NCBI GenBank assembly: GCA_038117265.1 | Contig: JAYOFO010000024.1 | Span: 1-33,599, forward strand | DNA from: JAYPUG01 sp038117265 | GTDB taxonomy: Bacteria > Pseudomonadota > Alphaproteobacteria > UBA6615 | DNA: 33,599 nucleotides | Direction: 5' to 3' | Part shown: positions 1 through 7,231 of the stretch, piece after piece | Layout of the letters: every line of letters begins with the position of its first letter | Numbering within the stretch: position 1 is the first letter of the stretch | Translations under genes and position numbers: made by a program | Notes under the pieces: generated by a model | Told to the model about the DNA's origin: nothing | Seen by the model: the letters and a program-made list of their open reading frames with translations, nothing else | Database searches by the model: none

Positions 1-688
1 CGACCATGGCGTCGGCCGGCACGCGGACATCCTCGAAGAAGAAGTCGCAGTTCGGGGTCGCGCCGTTGTAGCCCATCTTCTTGTTTTTCGCCCCGCGGGT
101 CACACCCGGCAGCGACGTGTCGACGATGAAGGCCGAGACGCCCTTCGCGCGCGGCGCGTCGTTGGAGCGCGCGAGCACCAGCACATAGTCGGCGACCGGC
201 CCGCAGGTCACGAACACCTTGTTACCGGTGATCCGCCAGCCGTCGCCGTCCCGCACGGCGCGGGTGCGCAGCGATGCCGCATCCGACCCGGCCTCGGGCT
301 CGGACAGGGCGAAGGCGACGAGCGTGCGCCCCTCGGCCAGCATCGGGAAGTATTTCCGCTTCTGTTCCTCGCTGCCCGCGAACAGCAGCGGCAGCGCCAT
401 GCCGTTGCCGTTCTCGCCCACCATCACCGACAGCGACAGCGAGTAGCGCGCCAGCTCCTCGCGCGCGATGCAGAGCTTGGTGAGGGAGCCTTCCGGGCCG
501 CCATATTCCTCGGGCACGCTCCATTGCAGCAGGCCCATATCGCCGAACTTCGGGATCACCTCGGCCGGGAACCGGTCGTCGTGGTCGATCTCGTCGGCGA
601 TCGGCGCGACCTCGCGTTCGGCGAAGCGCCGCATCTGGTCGCGGAAGATCCGGTCGTCCTCGGTGAAGTGGATCGGGGTGAAGCCCAT
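1..688 (-). CDS. Acyl-CoA dehydrogenase, N-terminal part (runs off left edge)
   Basis: Flavoenzyme that introduces the alpha-beta double bond into acyl-CoA and passes electrons to ETF. The translation from ATG at 688 begins MGFTPIHFTEDDRIFRDQMR and is open to base 1, giving about 229 residues of a protein usually near 385. The N-terminal helical domain is seen, with the family pattern 'VPEEYGG' near residue 58, then 'FALSEPEAGSD' near residues 126-136, which contacts FAD and substrate, and the beta domain 'WRITGNKVFVTCGPVADY'. The catalytic Glu lies in the missing C-terminal half, so chain-length class cannot be told. No good Shine-Dalgarno sequence precedes the ATG, but the start matches the family. 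It is divergent from the aldo/keto reductase; the 203-base gap between them shows no convincing promoter. Confidence 0.9.
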   Translation of the reverse strand, partial: MGFTPIHFTEDDRIFRDQMRRFAEREVAPIADEIDHDDRFPAEVIPKFGDMGLLQWSVPEEYGGPEGSLTKLCIAREELARYSLSLSVMVGENGNGMALPLLFAGSEEQKRKYFPMLAEGRTLVAFALSEPEAGSDAASLRTRAVRDGDGWRITGNKVFVTCGPVADYVLVLARSNDAPRAKGVSAFIVDTSLPGVTRGAKNKKMGYNGATPNCDFFFEDVRVPADAMV

Positions 689-891
689 GGCGAACGTTTC
701 GTGGGTGGCCGGTCGGGAACCCTTGAAAACTGGGCCAGGGCGTCGATTCGGCCCGACCGCTAATTCGCACCGGCACCGGCGCGGGCCCGGTGTCGCGCGC
801 CAAACTTTTTCGACGACCGGTCCGGCCGGCCTGCTAAACCTGACGCGCCGTACGCCCCGGTGGCGCCGGTGCAACGAACCAGAGGAATGCC

Positions 892-1740
892 ATGCCGCCG
901 ACCGACGTCCCGAACCTTACCGCCCATGGCGCCGCCATCCCGGCTATCGGCTACGGCACCATGCTGTTCCCCGAGCCAGAGCGCGCCGTCGGGCTGGTCG
1001 TGCACGCGCTCGAGACCGGCTACCGCCACATCGACACCGCACGCAAGTACGGATCGGAACAATGGGTCGGCGAGGGCATCCGCGCCTCGGGCCTGGCCCG
1101 CGACGAGATCTGGGTGACCACCAAGGTCACGGAGGAGGACGCCAAGGCCGACGACTTCGCGCGTTCGCTCGACACCAGCCTCGAGACCCTGGGCCTCGAC
1201 CATGTCGACCTGCTGCTGATCCACTGGCCGCAGCCGCGCGTCCCGCTGGAGGAAACGCTGGGCGCGCTGGCCAAGGCGAAGCGCGACGGGCTGGCGCGCC
1301 ACATCGGCGTGTCGAACTTCACCATCGCGCTGCTCGACGAGGCGATGGCCAAGTGCCCCGAGCCGCTGATCACCAACCAGATCGAGTACCACGCCTACAT
1401 CCGCCAGGACCGGCTGATCGCGGCGTGCCGCAAGCACGGCCTGCTGGTCACCTGCCATGTGCCGCTGGCCCGCGGCGCGGTGCTGGAAGACTCCGTCGTC
1501 CGGGAAATCGCCGCCGTCCACGGCCGCACGCCGGCCCAGGTGGCGCTGCGCTGGCTGGTGCAGCAGAAAGATGTGGGCGTGGTGCCGCGCGCGCTGGAGT
1601 TCTCCGAGATCGAGGAGAACATCGCCATTTTCGACTTCGCGCTGAGCGAGGCGGAGATGGCGCGGATCGCAACGTTGCAGGATCGCAACCTGCGCGTCGT
1701 CGACCCGGAGGTGCGGCGGCCGGTCTGGGACGAGGGCTGA
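892..1740 (+). CDS. Aldo/keto reductase
   Basis: NAD(P)H-dependent (alpha/beta)8-barrel reductase of aldehydes and ketones, cytosolic, 282 residues. The catalytic tetrad is complete: Asp48 and Tyr53 in 'HIDTARKYGSE', Lys78 in 'VTTKV' and His111 in 'LLLIHWPQP'. The family signatures 'GVSNF' and 'NQIEYHAY' follow in the expected order. A purine-rich ribosome site (agagga) lies about 7 bases before the ATG. The sequence resembles the 2,5-diketo-gluconate reductase-like branch, but the substrate cannot be told. It stands alone on the plus strand, convergent with the VOC gene 24 bases further on, with a GC-rich hairpin in the gap. Confidence 0.92.
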   Translation: MPPTDVPNLTAHGAAIPAIGYGTMLFPEPERAVGLVVHALETGYRHIDTARKYGSEQWVGEGIRASGLARDEIWVTTKVTEEDAKADDFARSLDTSLETLGLDHVDLLLIHWPQPRVPLEETLGALAKAKRDGLARHIGVSNFTIALLDEAMAKCPEPLITNQIEYHAYIRQDRLIAACRKHGLLVTCHVPLARGAVLEDSVVREIAAVHGRTPAQVALRWLVQQKDVGVVPRALEFSEIEENIAIFDFALSEAEMARIATLQDRNLRVVDPEVRRPVWDEG

Positions 1741-1758
1741 GGCGCGCGGGATCGCGCC
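1741..1758. terminator. Hairpin between convergent genes
   Basis: Perfect 6-bp stem GGCGCG / CGCGCC with a 6-base loop, starting directly after the stop codon of the aldo/keto reductase and ending 7 bases before the stop of the VOC gene on the other strand. There is no T-run on either side, so it is not a standard intrinsic terminator. It could still protect or end both transcripts. Confidence 0.3.
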
Positions 1759-1764
1759 GGGACG

Positions 1765-2253
1765 CTAGCGCGCGGCGCCGTCCGCCGTTTCGGGGCGCAG
1801 CGCCAGCTTGGCGAGGCCCTCCATGTCGGCGGCCTCCTCGGCGGGGAAGTTGAGCTCGACGGTGATGCCGTTCGGGTCGCGGATGAAGACCTGATAGAGG
1901 TCCTGCTTGCTCGCCTGCTGCTCGAGATAGGTGATGCCCCTCTCCTTGAGCCGCGCAGTCATTTCCTTGCGGTCGGCCGCGCGGAACGCGATGTGGTGCA
2001 CCGGCCGGCCGCCCTGGGCGATCTCCTTGGGAGTCGCATTGGGGTCCGGCCGCGCAAGGGGCGCGTCGTCGAGGCGCGGCGGCACGATGTGGATGATGTC
2101 GCGATCGCCCAGATACAGCCAGGTCACCTCGACATCCGCGCCGAAGTCGGGGTGCGGGCCCTTGGAGAAGCCGAGATTGTCGATGTACCAGTTGACCGTT
2201 TCCTCATAGTCCTGCGCGACGATGAGGAAATGCTCGAGATGCGAAATCGCCAT
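1765..2253 (-). CDS. VOC family (glyoxalase/dioxygenase fold) protein
   Basis: 162-residue single-unit protein of the vicinal-oxygen-chelate fold, which uses a bound divalent metal in dioxygenases, glyoxalases and related isomerases. Likely metal ligands are His8 ('HLEHFLIV'), His87 ('VHHIAF') and Glu133 ('DPNGITVELNF'), the normal His-His-Glu pattern. The reading frame stays open 30 codons further upstream, but that stretch is translated tRNA-Arg and spacer, so ATG at 2253 (MAISHLEHF) is chosen. The substrate is unknown; extradiol dioxygenase-like and lyase-like members look alike at this level. It lies just downstream of, and in the same direction as, the tRNA gene, so the two may share transcripts. 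Confidence 0.85.
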   Translation of the reverse strand: MAISHLEHFLIVAQDYEETVNWYIDNLGFSKGPHPDFGADVEVTWLYLGDRDIIHIVPPRLDDAPLARPDPNATPKEIAQGGRPVHHIAFRAADRKEMTARLKERGITYLEQQASKQDLYQVFIRDPNGITVELNFPAEEAADMEGLAKLALRPETADGAAR

Positions 2254-2313
2254 GATCCGTGCCCGCTTCTTGCGTGAGCCCTGGGTCCGACGTCCGGTCG
2301 ACCGTCGGAAAAC

Positions 2314-2390
2314 TGGCGCGCCCGGGAGGACTCGAACCCCCAACCTCCTGATCCGTAGTCAGACGCTCTATCCAATTGAGCTACGGGCGC
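2314..2390 (-). tRNA. tRNA-Arg(ACG)
   Basis: A 77-base cloverleaf on the minus strand. The acceptor stem is GCGCCCG/CGGGCGC, the D arm GCTC/GAGC, the anticodon stem TCTGA/TCAGG with loop CTACGGA (anticodon ACG, normally edited to ICG to read CGU/CGC/CGA). The T arm is GGGGG/CCTCC with loop TTCGAGT and one G-U pair. Discriminator G is followed by a genome-encoded CCA at 2316-2314. Confidence 0.97.
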
Positions 2391-2408
2391 TTCGCCGAAG
2401 GCGCGCGG

Positions 2409-2437
2409 ACGCTAATCAAAAGCACATCCGATTGCAA
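2409..2437 (-). promoter_or_regulatory. Candidate sigma-70 promoter of tRNA-Arg
   Basis: On the minus strand TTGCAA (2437-2432) and TAGCGT (2414-2409) are separated by 17 bp. This would start transcription about 10-12 bases before the mature tRNA 5' end at 2390, a normal distance for a tRNA promoter. The match is partial, so this is an inference from spacing and position. Confidence 0.4.
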
Positions 2438-2495
2438 GGCCCGGAGGGCCGGCTTTCCTCGTTCGAATTCCGCGAAAATCCAGCCCAAAAGCGAC

Positions 2496-2524
2496 TTGCC
2501 CGACATAGGGCCAATCGGTAACAT
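2496..2524 (+). promoter_or_regulatory. Candidate promoter of the OmpA-like lipoprotein gene
   Basis: TTGCCC (2496-2501), 17 bp, then TAACAT (2519-2524), reading toward the lipoprotein ATG at 2625. The left arm of a 9-bp inverted repeat lies in the spacer and touches the -10 box; the right arm would lie just around the transcription start. The predicted leader is about 95 bases. Confidence 0.35.
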
Positions 2525-2541
2525 CCCGCGCAACCGATTGG
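2511..2541. repeat. Perfect 9-bp inverted repeat (possible operator or leader hairpin)
   Basis: CCAATCGGT (2511-2519) and ACCGATTGG (2533-2541) are exact reverse complements separated by 13 bases. An outer pair CAAAAG (2486-2491) / CTTTTG (2553-2558) and a direct repeat AGCGACTT (2490-2497 and 2548-2555) surround it. In DNA it could be a repressor site over the promoter; in RNA, a weak hairpin near the 5' end. Confidence 0.45.
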
Positions 2542-2624
2542 GCAATCAGCGACTTTTGCGCGGCTGCCGCGCGGGCAGCGAATTTCCGCAAATGCGCAGG
2601 GGCTTCGAGGGGCAACGGGAGCGA

Positions 2625-3770
2625 ATGACAACAACACGCACCTTGTCGGCACTGGCCGGCGCGGCACTGCTGCTCGCGGGCTGCGAATTCACCGACGATG
2701 CACTGATTCCGTCGCTGACCGGCGAAAGCCCGTCGAGCAACCGCATCGTGATCCAGCCCAGCGCGGCGGAGGCCAACCCGCAGCCGACGCTGTCGGGCCC
2801 GCCACCGCAACTCGGCCAGACCAGCTTCCAGCCGAGCGGCGTGACGGCCGGCCAGCCGACCGGCACCGAAGTGGGCCGCCGGGTCGAGCGGCTGCGCGGC
2901 GACCTCGGCCGCCTGCAGGCCGGCGTGGCCGACGACAACGGCCAGCTCCAGGCGCTGCGTGAACAGACCGTCGCCAACGCCATCCAGTACCAGGACCTGG
3001 TCGCCCAGATTCAGGCGCGCCTGCAGGTCGGCACCACGCCGGGCAATCCCAATATGGTCGCCTCCTGGAACCAGGCCCAGACGACCCTCGACCGGATTTC
3101 CGACAGCGTCGGCCAGATGACCAGCCTGTCGAACAAGGTGGCCGACGACAGCGCGCTGGCCGCCTTCGTGCTCGAATCGGTCCGCGCCACCTACGGGCTG
3201 ACCGGCGCCGTCGACGAGGATCACCGCCAGCTGGCCGTGCTCGAGGACGAGACCAACCGCACCGTCGTGCTGATCGACCGGCTGCTCAACGAGCTGACCG
3301 AGGACGTGTCGCGCCAGACCAACTATGTCGGGCGCGAGCGCAGCAACCTGACGGTGCTGTCGCTGGCCGTGAAGAACGGCGAGCTGTTCGGCACCAGCCT
3401 GGCCAACCGGGCCTTCTCCTCGGCCGCGCCGGCGCGCGGCGCGAGCAACCCGCTGGCCAATCTCGGCACGCGGCGCCCGCTGGTCGTGATCCGCTTCGAT
3501 CGCGAGAACGTGCCCTATCAGGAGCCGCTGTTCACCGCGGTCAGCGAGGCGCTCAGCCGCCGTCCGGCCGCCGTCTTCGACATCGTCTCGATCGTCCCGC
3601 AGCAGGGCACGCCGGCGCAGGTGGCGCTGGCCGCCAACCAGTCGCGACGCAACGCCGAGCAGGTGCTGCAGAACCTGCTGCAGATGGGGCTGCCGAGCGA
3701 TCGCGTGTCGCTGAGCTCGACCTCGAGCTCGGACGTCGCGAGCAACGAGGTGCACATCTACGTCCGCTAG
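2625..3770 (+). CDS. Outer-membrane lipoprotein with OmpA-like C-terminal domain
   Basis: 381 residues from ATG at 2625, preceded by 'gggagcga' as ribosome site. The N-terminus MTTTRTLSALAGAALLLAGC is a lipoprotein signal with lipobox LAGC (Cys20). Glu21 at +2 gives no inner-membrane retention signal, so outer-membrane location is inferred. A Pro/Ser/Gln-rich stretch (about 30-85) leads to a long helical, probably coiled-coil segment (about 90-250). The last about 100 residues ('RPLVVIRFDRENVPY...') look like an OmpA-type peptidoglycan-binding fold: 'NQSRRNAEQVLQNLLQMGL' fits the helix with the conserved Arg, and 'VHIYVR' the last strand. The usual Asp of 'GHTD' is not seen. The frame is open upstream to the tRNA, but the lipoprotein signal fixes the start. 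Precise role unknown; envelope structure is likely. Confidence 0.75.
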   Translation: MTTTRTLSALAGAALLLAGCEFTDDALIPSLTGESPSSNRIVIQPSAAEANPQPTLSGPPPQLGQTSFQPSGVTAGQPTGTEVGRRVERLRGDLGRLQAGVADDNGQLQALREQTVANAIQYQDLVAQIQARLQVGTTPGNPNMVASWNQAQTTLDRISDSVGQMTSLSNKVADDSALAAFVLESVRATYGLTGAVDEDHRQLAVLEDETNRTVVLIDRLLNELTEDVSRQTNYVGRERSNLTVLSLAVKNGELFGTSLANRAFSSAAPARGASNPLANLGTRRPLVVIRFDRENVPYQEPLFTAVSEALSRRPAAVFDIVSIVPQQGTPAQVALAANQSRRNAEQVLQNLLQMGLPSDRVSLSSTSSSDVASNEVHIYVR

Positions 3771-3800
3771 GACGCCGGCACCGTACCCCGCGCTTGCGGA

Positions 3801-6170
3801 CTATTCGTCGCGCGCGTCGAGCGCGCGGTCGAACGCTTCCAGCCGCGCCGCGATCCGCCCATAGACCGTGTCGGGCGGATAGGCGCCGTCGGCGTCGGGC
3901 GAACCTGCCAGCATACCGGTGAACAGCTCCACCGCCGCATCGACATCGGCCACCGACCAGACGTGGAACCGGCCGGCCGCGATGTCGGCGGCGACATGGT
4001 CGTCGAGCACCAGGCTCGGCTCGTTCGAATGCGGGAAGACCACGCCCTGCGTTCCGGTCAGTTCGCCGGCCTCGACGCAGGTCCGGTAGAAGCCCTCGGC
4101 CTTCTGGATCAGCCCGCCGATCGCCTGCACCTCGCCATGCTGGTTGACCGACCCGGTCACCGCCAGGTCCTGGCGCAGCGGCACGTCGGCCAGGTCCGAC
4201 ACGATGGCGAGGATCTCGGCCAGGGTCGCGGAGTCGCCCTCCACCCCGCCGTAATTCTGCTCGAAGGTGATCGAGGCGTTGAACGACATCGGGATGCGGC
4301 GCGCAAACCGGCCCGCCAGGAAACCCTGGAGCACCAGCGCGCCCTTCTGCTGGATCGGGCCGCCGAGCATCGTCTCGCGCTCGATGTTGGTGACCCCGCG
4401 CCGGCCGATCGAGGTGCGCGCCGTCACGCGTGACGGTGCCCCGAACGCGTGGTCGCCCAGGTCGCGCACGGTCAGCCCGTTCACCTGCCCGACCGCCGAC
4501 CCGGCGGTCGAGATCATCACGGTGCCGCGGCGGATGGATTCCTGGGTCCGGTCCTCGATCCGCGCATTGCGCGCCCGGCGGTTCGCCCGCGACGCGCGAA
4601 CCGCATCGCGGTCCACGGCCTTGTCGCCGTCCGCGCGCGCCGCATAGATCGCCTCGTTGACGATGTCCTCGACCAGCTCGAAGCGGGCCGACAGCTTCGC
4701 GCGGTCGGACGCCAGCCGGGACGCATACCCCAGCAGATAGGAGACCGCATCGTCGGTGCAGGTGGTGGCCCCGTGCTTGTTCGCAAAGCCCTGGATCAGG
4801 CCGGCATAGCAGGCGAGGTTCTCGGGCGTTGCGTCCATGTCGGCGTCGATCTCGGCCTTCACCTTGAAGTAGGCCTGGAACTCGGGGTCGACGGAAAAGA
4901 AGGTGTAGTACCAGCGTGGCGCACCGACGATCACGACCTTGACGTCGAGCGGCACCGGCTCGGGCTTCGGCGCGCCGGCGACGGGAATCCCGCCGGCGCG
5001 GTAATGCTCTTCCATGCGGATGCAGCCGTCGCGGATCGCGCCCTTGAGCTGGCTCCAGCTCTCGATGTGTGCGGCGATCGCCTCGGCCCGGATCACCAGG
5101 ATCCCGCCATTGGCCCGGTGCAGGGCGCCCGGCTGGATCAGGGAGAAATCGGTGTCGAGCACGCCGCCGACCTGCCGGTACTCGATGCGGCCGAACAGGT
5201 TCTCGTAGGTCGGATTGCCCTCGAGCACGACCGGCGGGCCAGACGCGTCGGCATTGTCGACCAGCAGGTTCACCGCATAGCGCGACTCCGGCGACTGATG
5301 CCCCGGCGACGGTACGCCCTCCGCCTCGCCGTCGCGCTGCGCAAACAGCGAGATGTTCTCGAGCAGATCGACACGGAACCGCACGAGCCAGCGGGTGAGC
5401 CCATGATACTCGGCGAACCGTGCCGTCAGTTCGTCGACCAGCCCCCCGACCGCGCCTTCGGCGACCGACTGGTTGAACGCGCGCATCTGCTCCACCAGCG
5501 CCGCCTGCCGGCGCGCGGCATCGCGGTTGATCTCGGCCAGCATCTGGTTGATGTGCTGCCCCTCCGCCTCGATCGCCGCCCGCTCGGCCTCGGGGATCTC
5601 GGAAAGGTCGCGGGGCTTGCCGTCCTCGCCCAGCGCGGCGACCGCCAGGCCCTGGGGCGACTGGACCAGCGACAGCCCGGACTTCTCCGCCTCAGCGCGC
5701 ACCGCCTCGATCGCCCTTCCGATCTCGGACCGTATCCCGGCATTCCGCTGCTGCACCTGTTCCTGATACTCCTCGCGGGTGAAGGCATGGTGCAGGGATT
5801 CGCGAAGCTGCGGGATCAATGCCGTCATGGCGTCGCGGAACCTCCGTCCGACGCCGGCCGGCAGCCGGATCGCGACCGGCGCGTTCGCACGCCGGAAATT
5901 GTTGAGATAGACCCAGTCGTCGGGCTTCTGGCCGCCGGCGACCTTCTCGTCGAGATAGGCCAGGGTCGCCGTCATCCGCCCGCTGCGGTCCTCGCCGACG
6001 ACGAAGATGTTGAAGCCCGGATCGCGCGCCGCGAGCCCGAAATCGAGCGCCTCGCGCGCGCGGGCATGGCTCGACAGCGAAAACACGCGCGCGTGCAAGT
6101 CGCCATGGCCTGCGGGTGGCAAAAAGGCCGGCAAGCCGGCATCGGCAGCGGCGATTTCCCGGATCGACAT
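3801..6170 (-). CDS. Lon-like protease (AAA_32 / S16 family)
   Basis: 789-residue cytosolic protease of the Lon-related group with an N-terminal ATPase-like region and a C-terminal Ser-Lys peptidase. ATG at 6170 (MSIREIAAAD) has a strong GGAGGT ribosome site; the frame is open further upstream but only as an antisense shadow. The P-loop region near residue 55 reads 'VGEDRSGRMTAT': the GxxxxGK[ST] Lys and Ser/Thr are replaced by Arg and Met. The AAA_32 signature 'FGRIEYRQVGGVLDTDFSLI' and 'ALHRANGGILVI' follow. The S16 domain is intact: Ser647 in 'GGVEGDSATLAE' and Lys690 in 'AIGGLIQKAEGF' form the catalytic dyad. It is not canonical Lon, since the N-terminal substrate domain is absent. Substrates are unknown. 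Confidence 0.9.
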   Translation of the reverse strand: MSIREIAAADAGLPAFLPPAGHGDLHARVFSLSSHARAREALDFGLAARDPGFNIFVVGEDRSGRMTATLAYLDEKVAGGQKPDDWVYLNNFRRANAPVAIRLPAGVGRRFRDAMTALIPQLRESLHHAFTREEYQEQVQQRNAGIRSEIGRAIEAVRAEAEKSGLSLVQSPQGLAVAALGEDGKPRDLSEIPEAERAAIEAEGQHINQMLAEINRDAARRQAALVEQMRAFNQSVAEGAVGGLVDELTARFAEYHGLTRWLVRFRVDLLENISLFAQRDGEAEGVPSPGHQSPESRYAVNLLVDNADASGPPVVLEGNPTYENLFGRIEYRQVGGVLDTDFSLIQPGALHRANGGILVIRAEAIAAHIESWSQLKGAIRDGCIRMEEHYRAGGIPVAGAPKPEPVPLDVKVVIVGAPRWYYTFFSVDPEFQAYFKVKAEIDADMDATPENLACYAGLIQGFANKHGATTCTDDAVSYLLGYASRLASDRAKLSARFELVEDIVNEAIYAARADGDKAVDRDAVRASRANRRARNARIEDRTQESIRRGTVMISTAGSAVGQVNGLTVRDLGDHAFGAPSRVTARTSIGRRGVTNIERETMLGGPIQQKGALVLQGFLAGRFARRIPMSFNASITFEQNYGGVEGDSATLAEILAIVSDLADVPLRQDLAVTGSVNQHGEVQAIGGLIQKAEGFYRTCVEAGELTGTQGVVFPHSNEPSLVLDDHVAADIAAGRFHVWSVADVDAAVELFTGMLAGSPDADGAYPPDTVYGRIAARLEAFDRALDARDE

Positions 6171-6192
6171 GGCAACCTCCCTGGACCGCCCG

Positions 6193-6198
6193 ACTATA
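6193..6198 (-). promoter_or_regulatory. Candidate -10 box of the Lon-like protease gene
   Basis: TATAGT on the minus strand matches the -10 consensus at 5 of 6 bases and would start the message about 16 bases before the ATG, leaving room for the GGAGGT ribosome site. No clear -35 box is seen. Confidence 0.35.
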
Positions 6199-6248
6199 CC
6201 GGCTCGCGCGATGGCCGTCGCCCTGCGTTCCCGATCACGTGAACGCGT

Positions 6249-6254
6249 TATACT
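6249..6254 (+). promoter_or_regulatory. Candidate -10 box directly before DUF4864 start
   Basis: TATACT (5 of 6 to consensus) ends 6 bases before the ATG at 6261, so the transcript would begin at or next to the start codon. No clear -35 box and no Shine-Dalgarno sequence are visible. Confidence 0.35.
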
Positions 6255-6260
6255 GGCGGC

Positions 6261-6683
6261 ATGTCCATCCTGCGCACCATCGCCTTCCTGTTCCTGGCGG
6301 TCTGGCCGGTGGCCCTTCCGGCGCATGCCGACGGGGGCGACGTGGCCGGGATTCGCGCCGTCATCGCCGCGCAGATGGCCGCCTTCGAGCGCGACGACGG
6401 CACTGCCGCCTTCGCCTATGCCAGCCCCGGCATCCAGGCCGGGCTCGGCACGCCCGAACGGTTCATGGCGATGGTGCGCGAGAGCTACACCCCGGTCTAT
6501 CGGCCATCCCGCTGGAGCTTCGGGGAGACCGTCGTCGCCGACGGCACCCACGCGCAGGTGGTCTTCCTCACCGGCCGGGACGGCGCGCGGCAGGTCGCGC
6601 TGTACATCATGGAGCGCCAGGCCGACGGCAGCTGGCGCATTGGCGGCGTGACCCTGCACGCGCTCGCGGAACGCGACATCTGA
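6261..6683 (+). CDS. Secreted DUF4864-domain protein
   Basis: 140 residues. A signal peptide covers about residues 1-23 (hydrophobic 'TIAFLFLAVWPVALPAHA', cleavage after AHA), so the product is periplasmic or exported. The rest matches the DUF4864 pattern: an early helix 'VIAAQMAAFERDDGTAAFAY' followed by 'ASPGIQ', 'MVRESYTPVYRP' and a C-terminal beta sheet ending 'SWRIGGVTL'. The shape recalls NTF2-like folds. No catalytic residue can be named and no function is known to me. It is divergent from the Lon-like protease with 90 bases between, and may be translated from a leaderless message. Confidence 0.82.
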   Translation: MSILRTIAFLFLAVWPVALPAHADGGDVAGIRAVIAAQMAAFERDDGTAAFAYASPGIQAGLGTPERFMAMVRESYTPVYRPSRWSFGETVVADGTHAQVVFLTGRDGARQVALYIMERQADGSWRIGGVTLHALAERDI

Positions 6684-6756
6684 GGCCGCGCAATTGCGCC
6701 CCTGCGTCCCGGCGGTTTAAATAGCCGCCCTGTCGAAACCGCACCCGGAACGAAAC

Positions 6757-7224
6757 ATGGCCAGCCAACAACGCGACTTCCCGGTTTCCTGGGAGCAGCT
6801 CCACCGTGACGCCAAGGCGCTCGCCTGGCGGCTGCGCGAGGCCGGCCCCTGGGAGCGCATCGTCGCCATCACGCGCGGCGGGCTCGTCCCCGCGGCGGTC
6901 GTGGCACGCGAGCTCGAGCTGCGCCTGGTCGACACGATCTGCATCTCGTCCTACGCGCATCAGGACCAGGGCGAACTCCAGGTCCTCAAGGGCATCGAGG
7001 GGGACGGCACGGGGATGCTGATCGTCGACGACCTGGTCGACACCGGCAAGACCGCCCGGATGGTGCACGAGATGCTGCCCCAGGCGCACCTGGCGACGGT
7101 CTATGCCAAGCCGGCCGGGCGGCCGCTGGTCGACACCTTCGTCACCGAGGTCAGCCAGGACACCTGGATCCACTTCCCCTGGGATCTCGAACTCCAGTTC
7201 GCGCAGCCGATCGCCTCGCGCTGA
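6757..7224 (+). CDS. gpt: Xanthine-guanine phosphoribosyltransferase
   Basis: Transfers phosphoribose from PRPP to guanine, xanthine and, less well, hypoxanthine in purine salvage. 155 residues against 152 in E. coli Gpt, and collinear with it: 'WEQLHRDAKALAWRL', 'IVAITRGGLVPAAVVAREL', 'LVDTICISSY', the PRPP loop 'MLIVDDLVDTGKTA' (residues 87-100, acidic pair Asp91/Asp92), and 'AKPAGRPLVDTFV' with 'QDTWIHFPWD', the base-binding region with the conserved Trp. The start ATG at 6757 agrees with the family N-terminus. A weak ribosome site (cggaacg) precedes it. It ends 7 bases before the convergent end of the permease operon. Confidence 0.95.
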   Translation: MASQQRDFPVSWEQLHRDAKALAWRLREAGPWERIVAITRGGLVPAAVVARELELRLVDTICISSYAHQDQGELQVLKGIEGDGTGMLIVDDLVDTGKTARMVHEMLPQAHLATVYAKPAGRPLVDTFVTEVSQDTWIHFPWDLELQFAQPIASR

Positions 7225-7231
7225 ACCGGCA

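Noticed and set aside
2254..2343. 30-codon N-terminal extension of the VOC gene (MGVRVLPGAP...)
   Set aside because: It is translated tRNA-Arg and spacer sequence, a well-known artefact pattern; the family start is ATG at 2253.
2438..2450. GGCCC-GGA-GGGCC hairpin as terminator
   Set aside because: Only 5 bp, no T-run, and it lies upstream of both neighbouring transcripts rather than after a gene.
2412..3755. 447-codon open frame on the minus strand opposite the lipoprotein
   Set aside because: Shadow of the plus-strand gene, which has a clear lipobox and ribosome site.
4449..6242. 597-codon open frame on the plus strand opposite the Lon-like protease
   Set aside because: Antisense shadow; low-complexity Arg/Asp/Leu composition and no domain pattern, while the other strand has intact protease motifs and a strong ribosome site.
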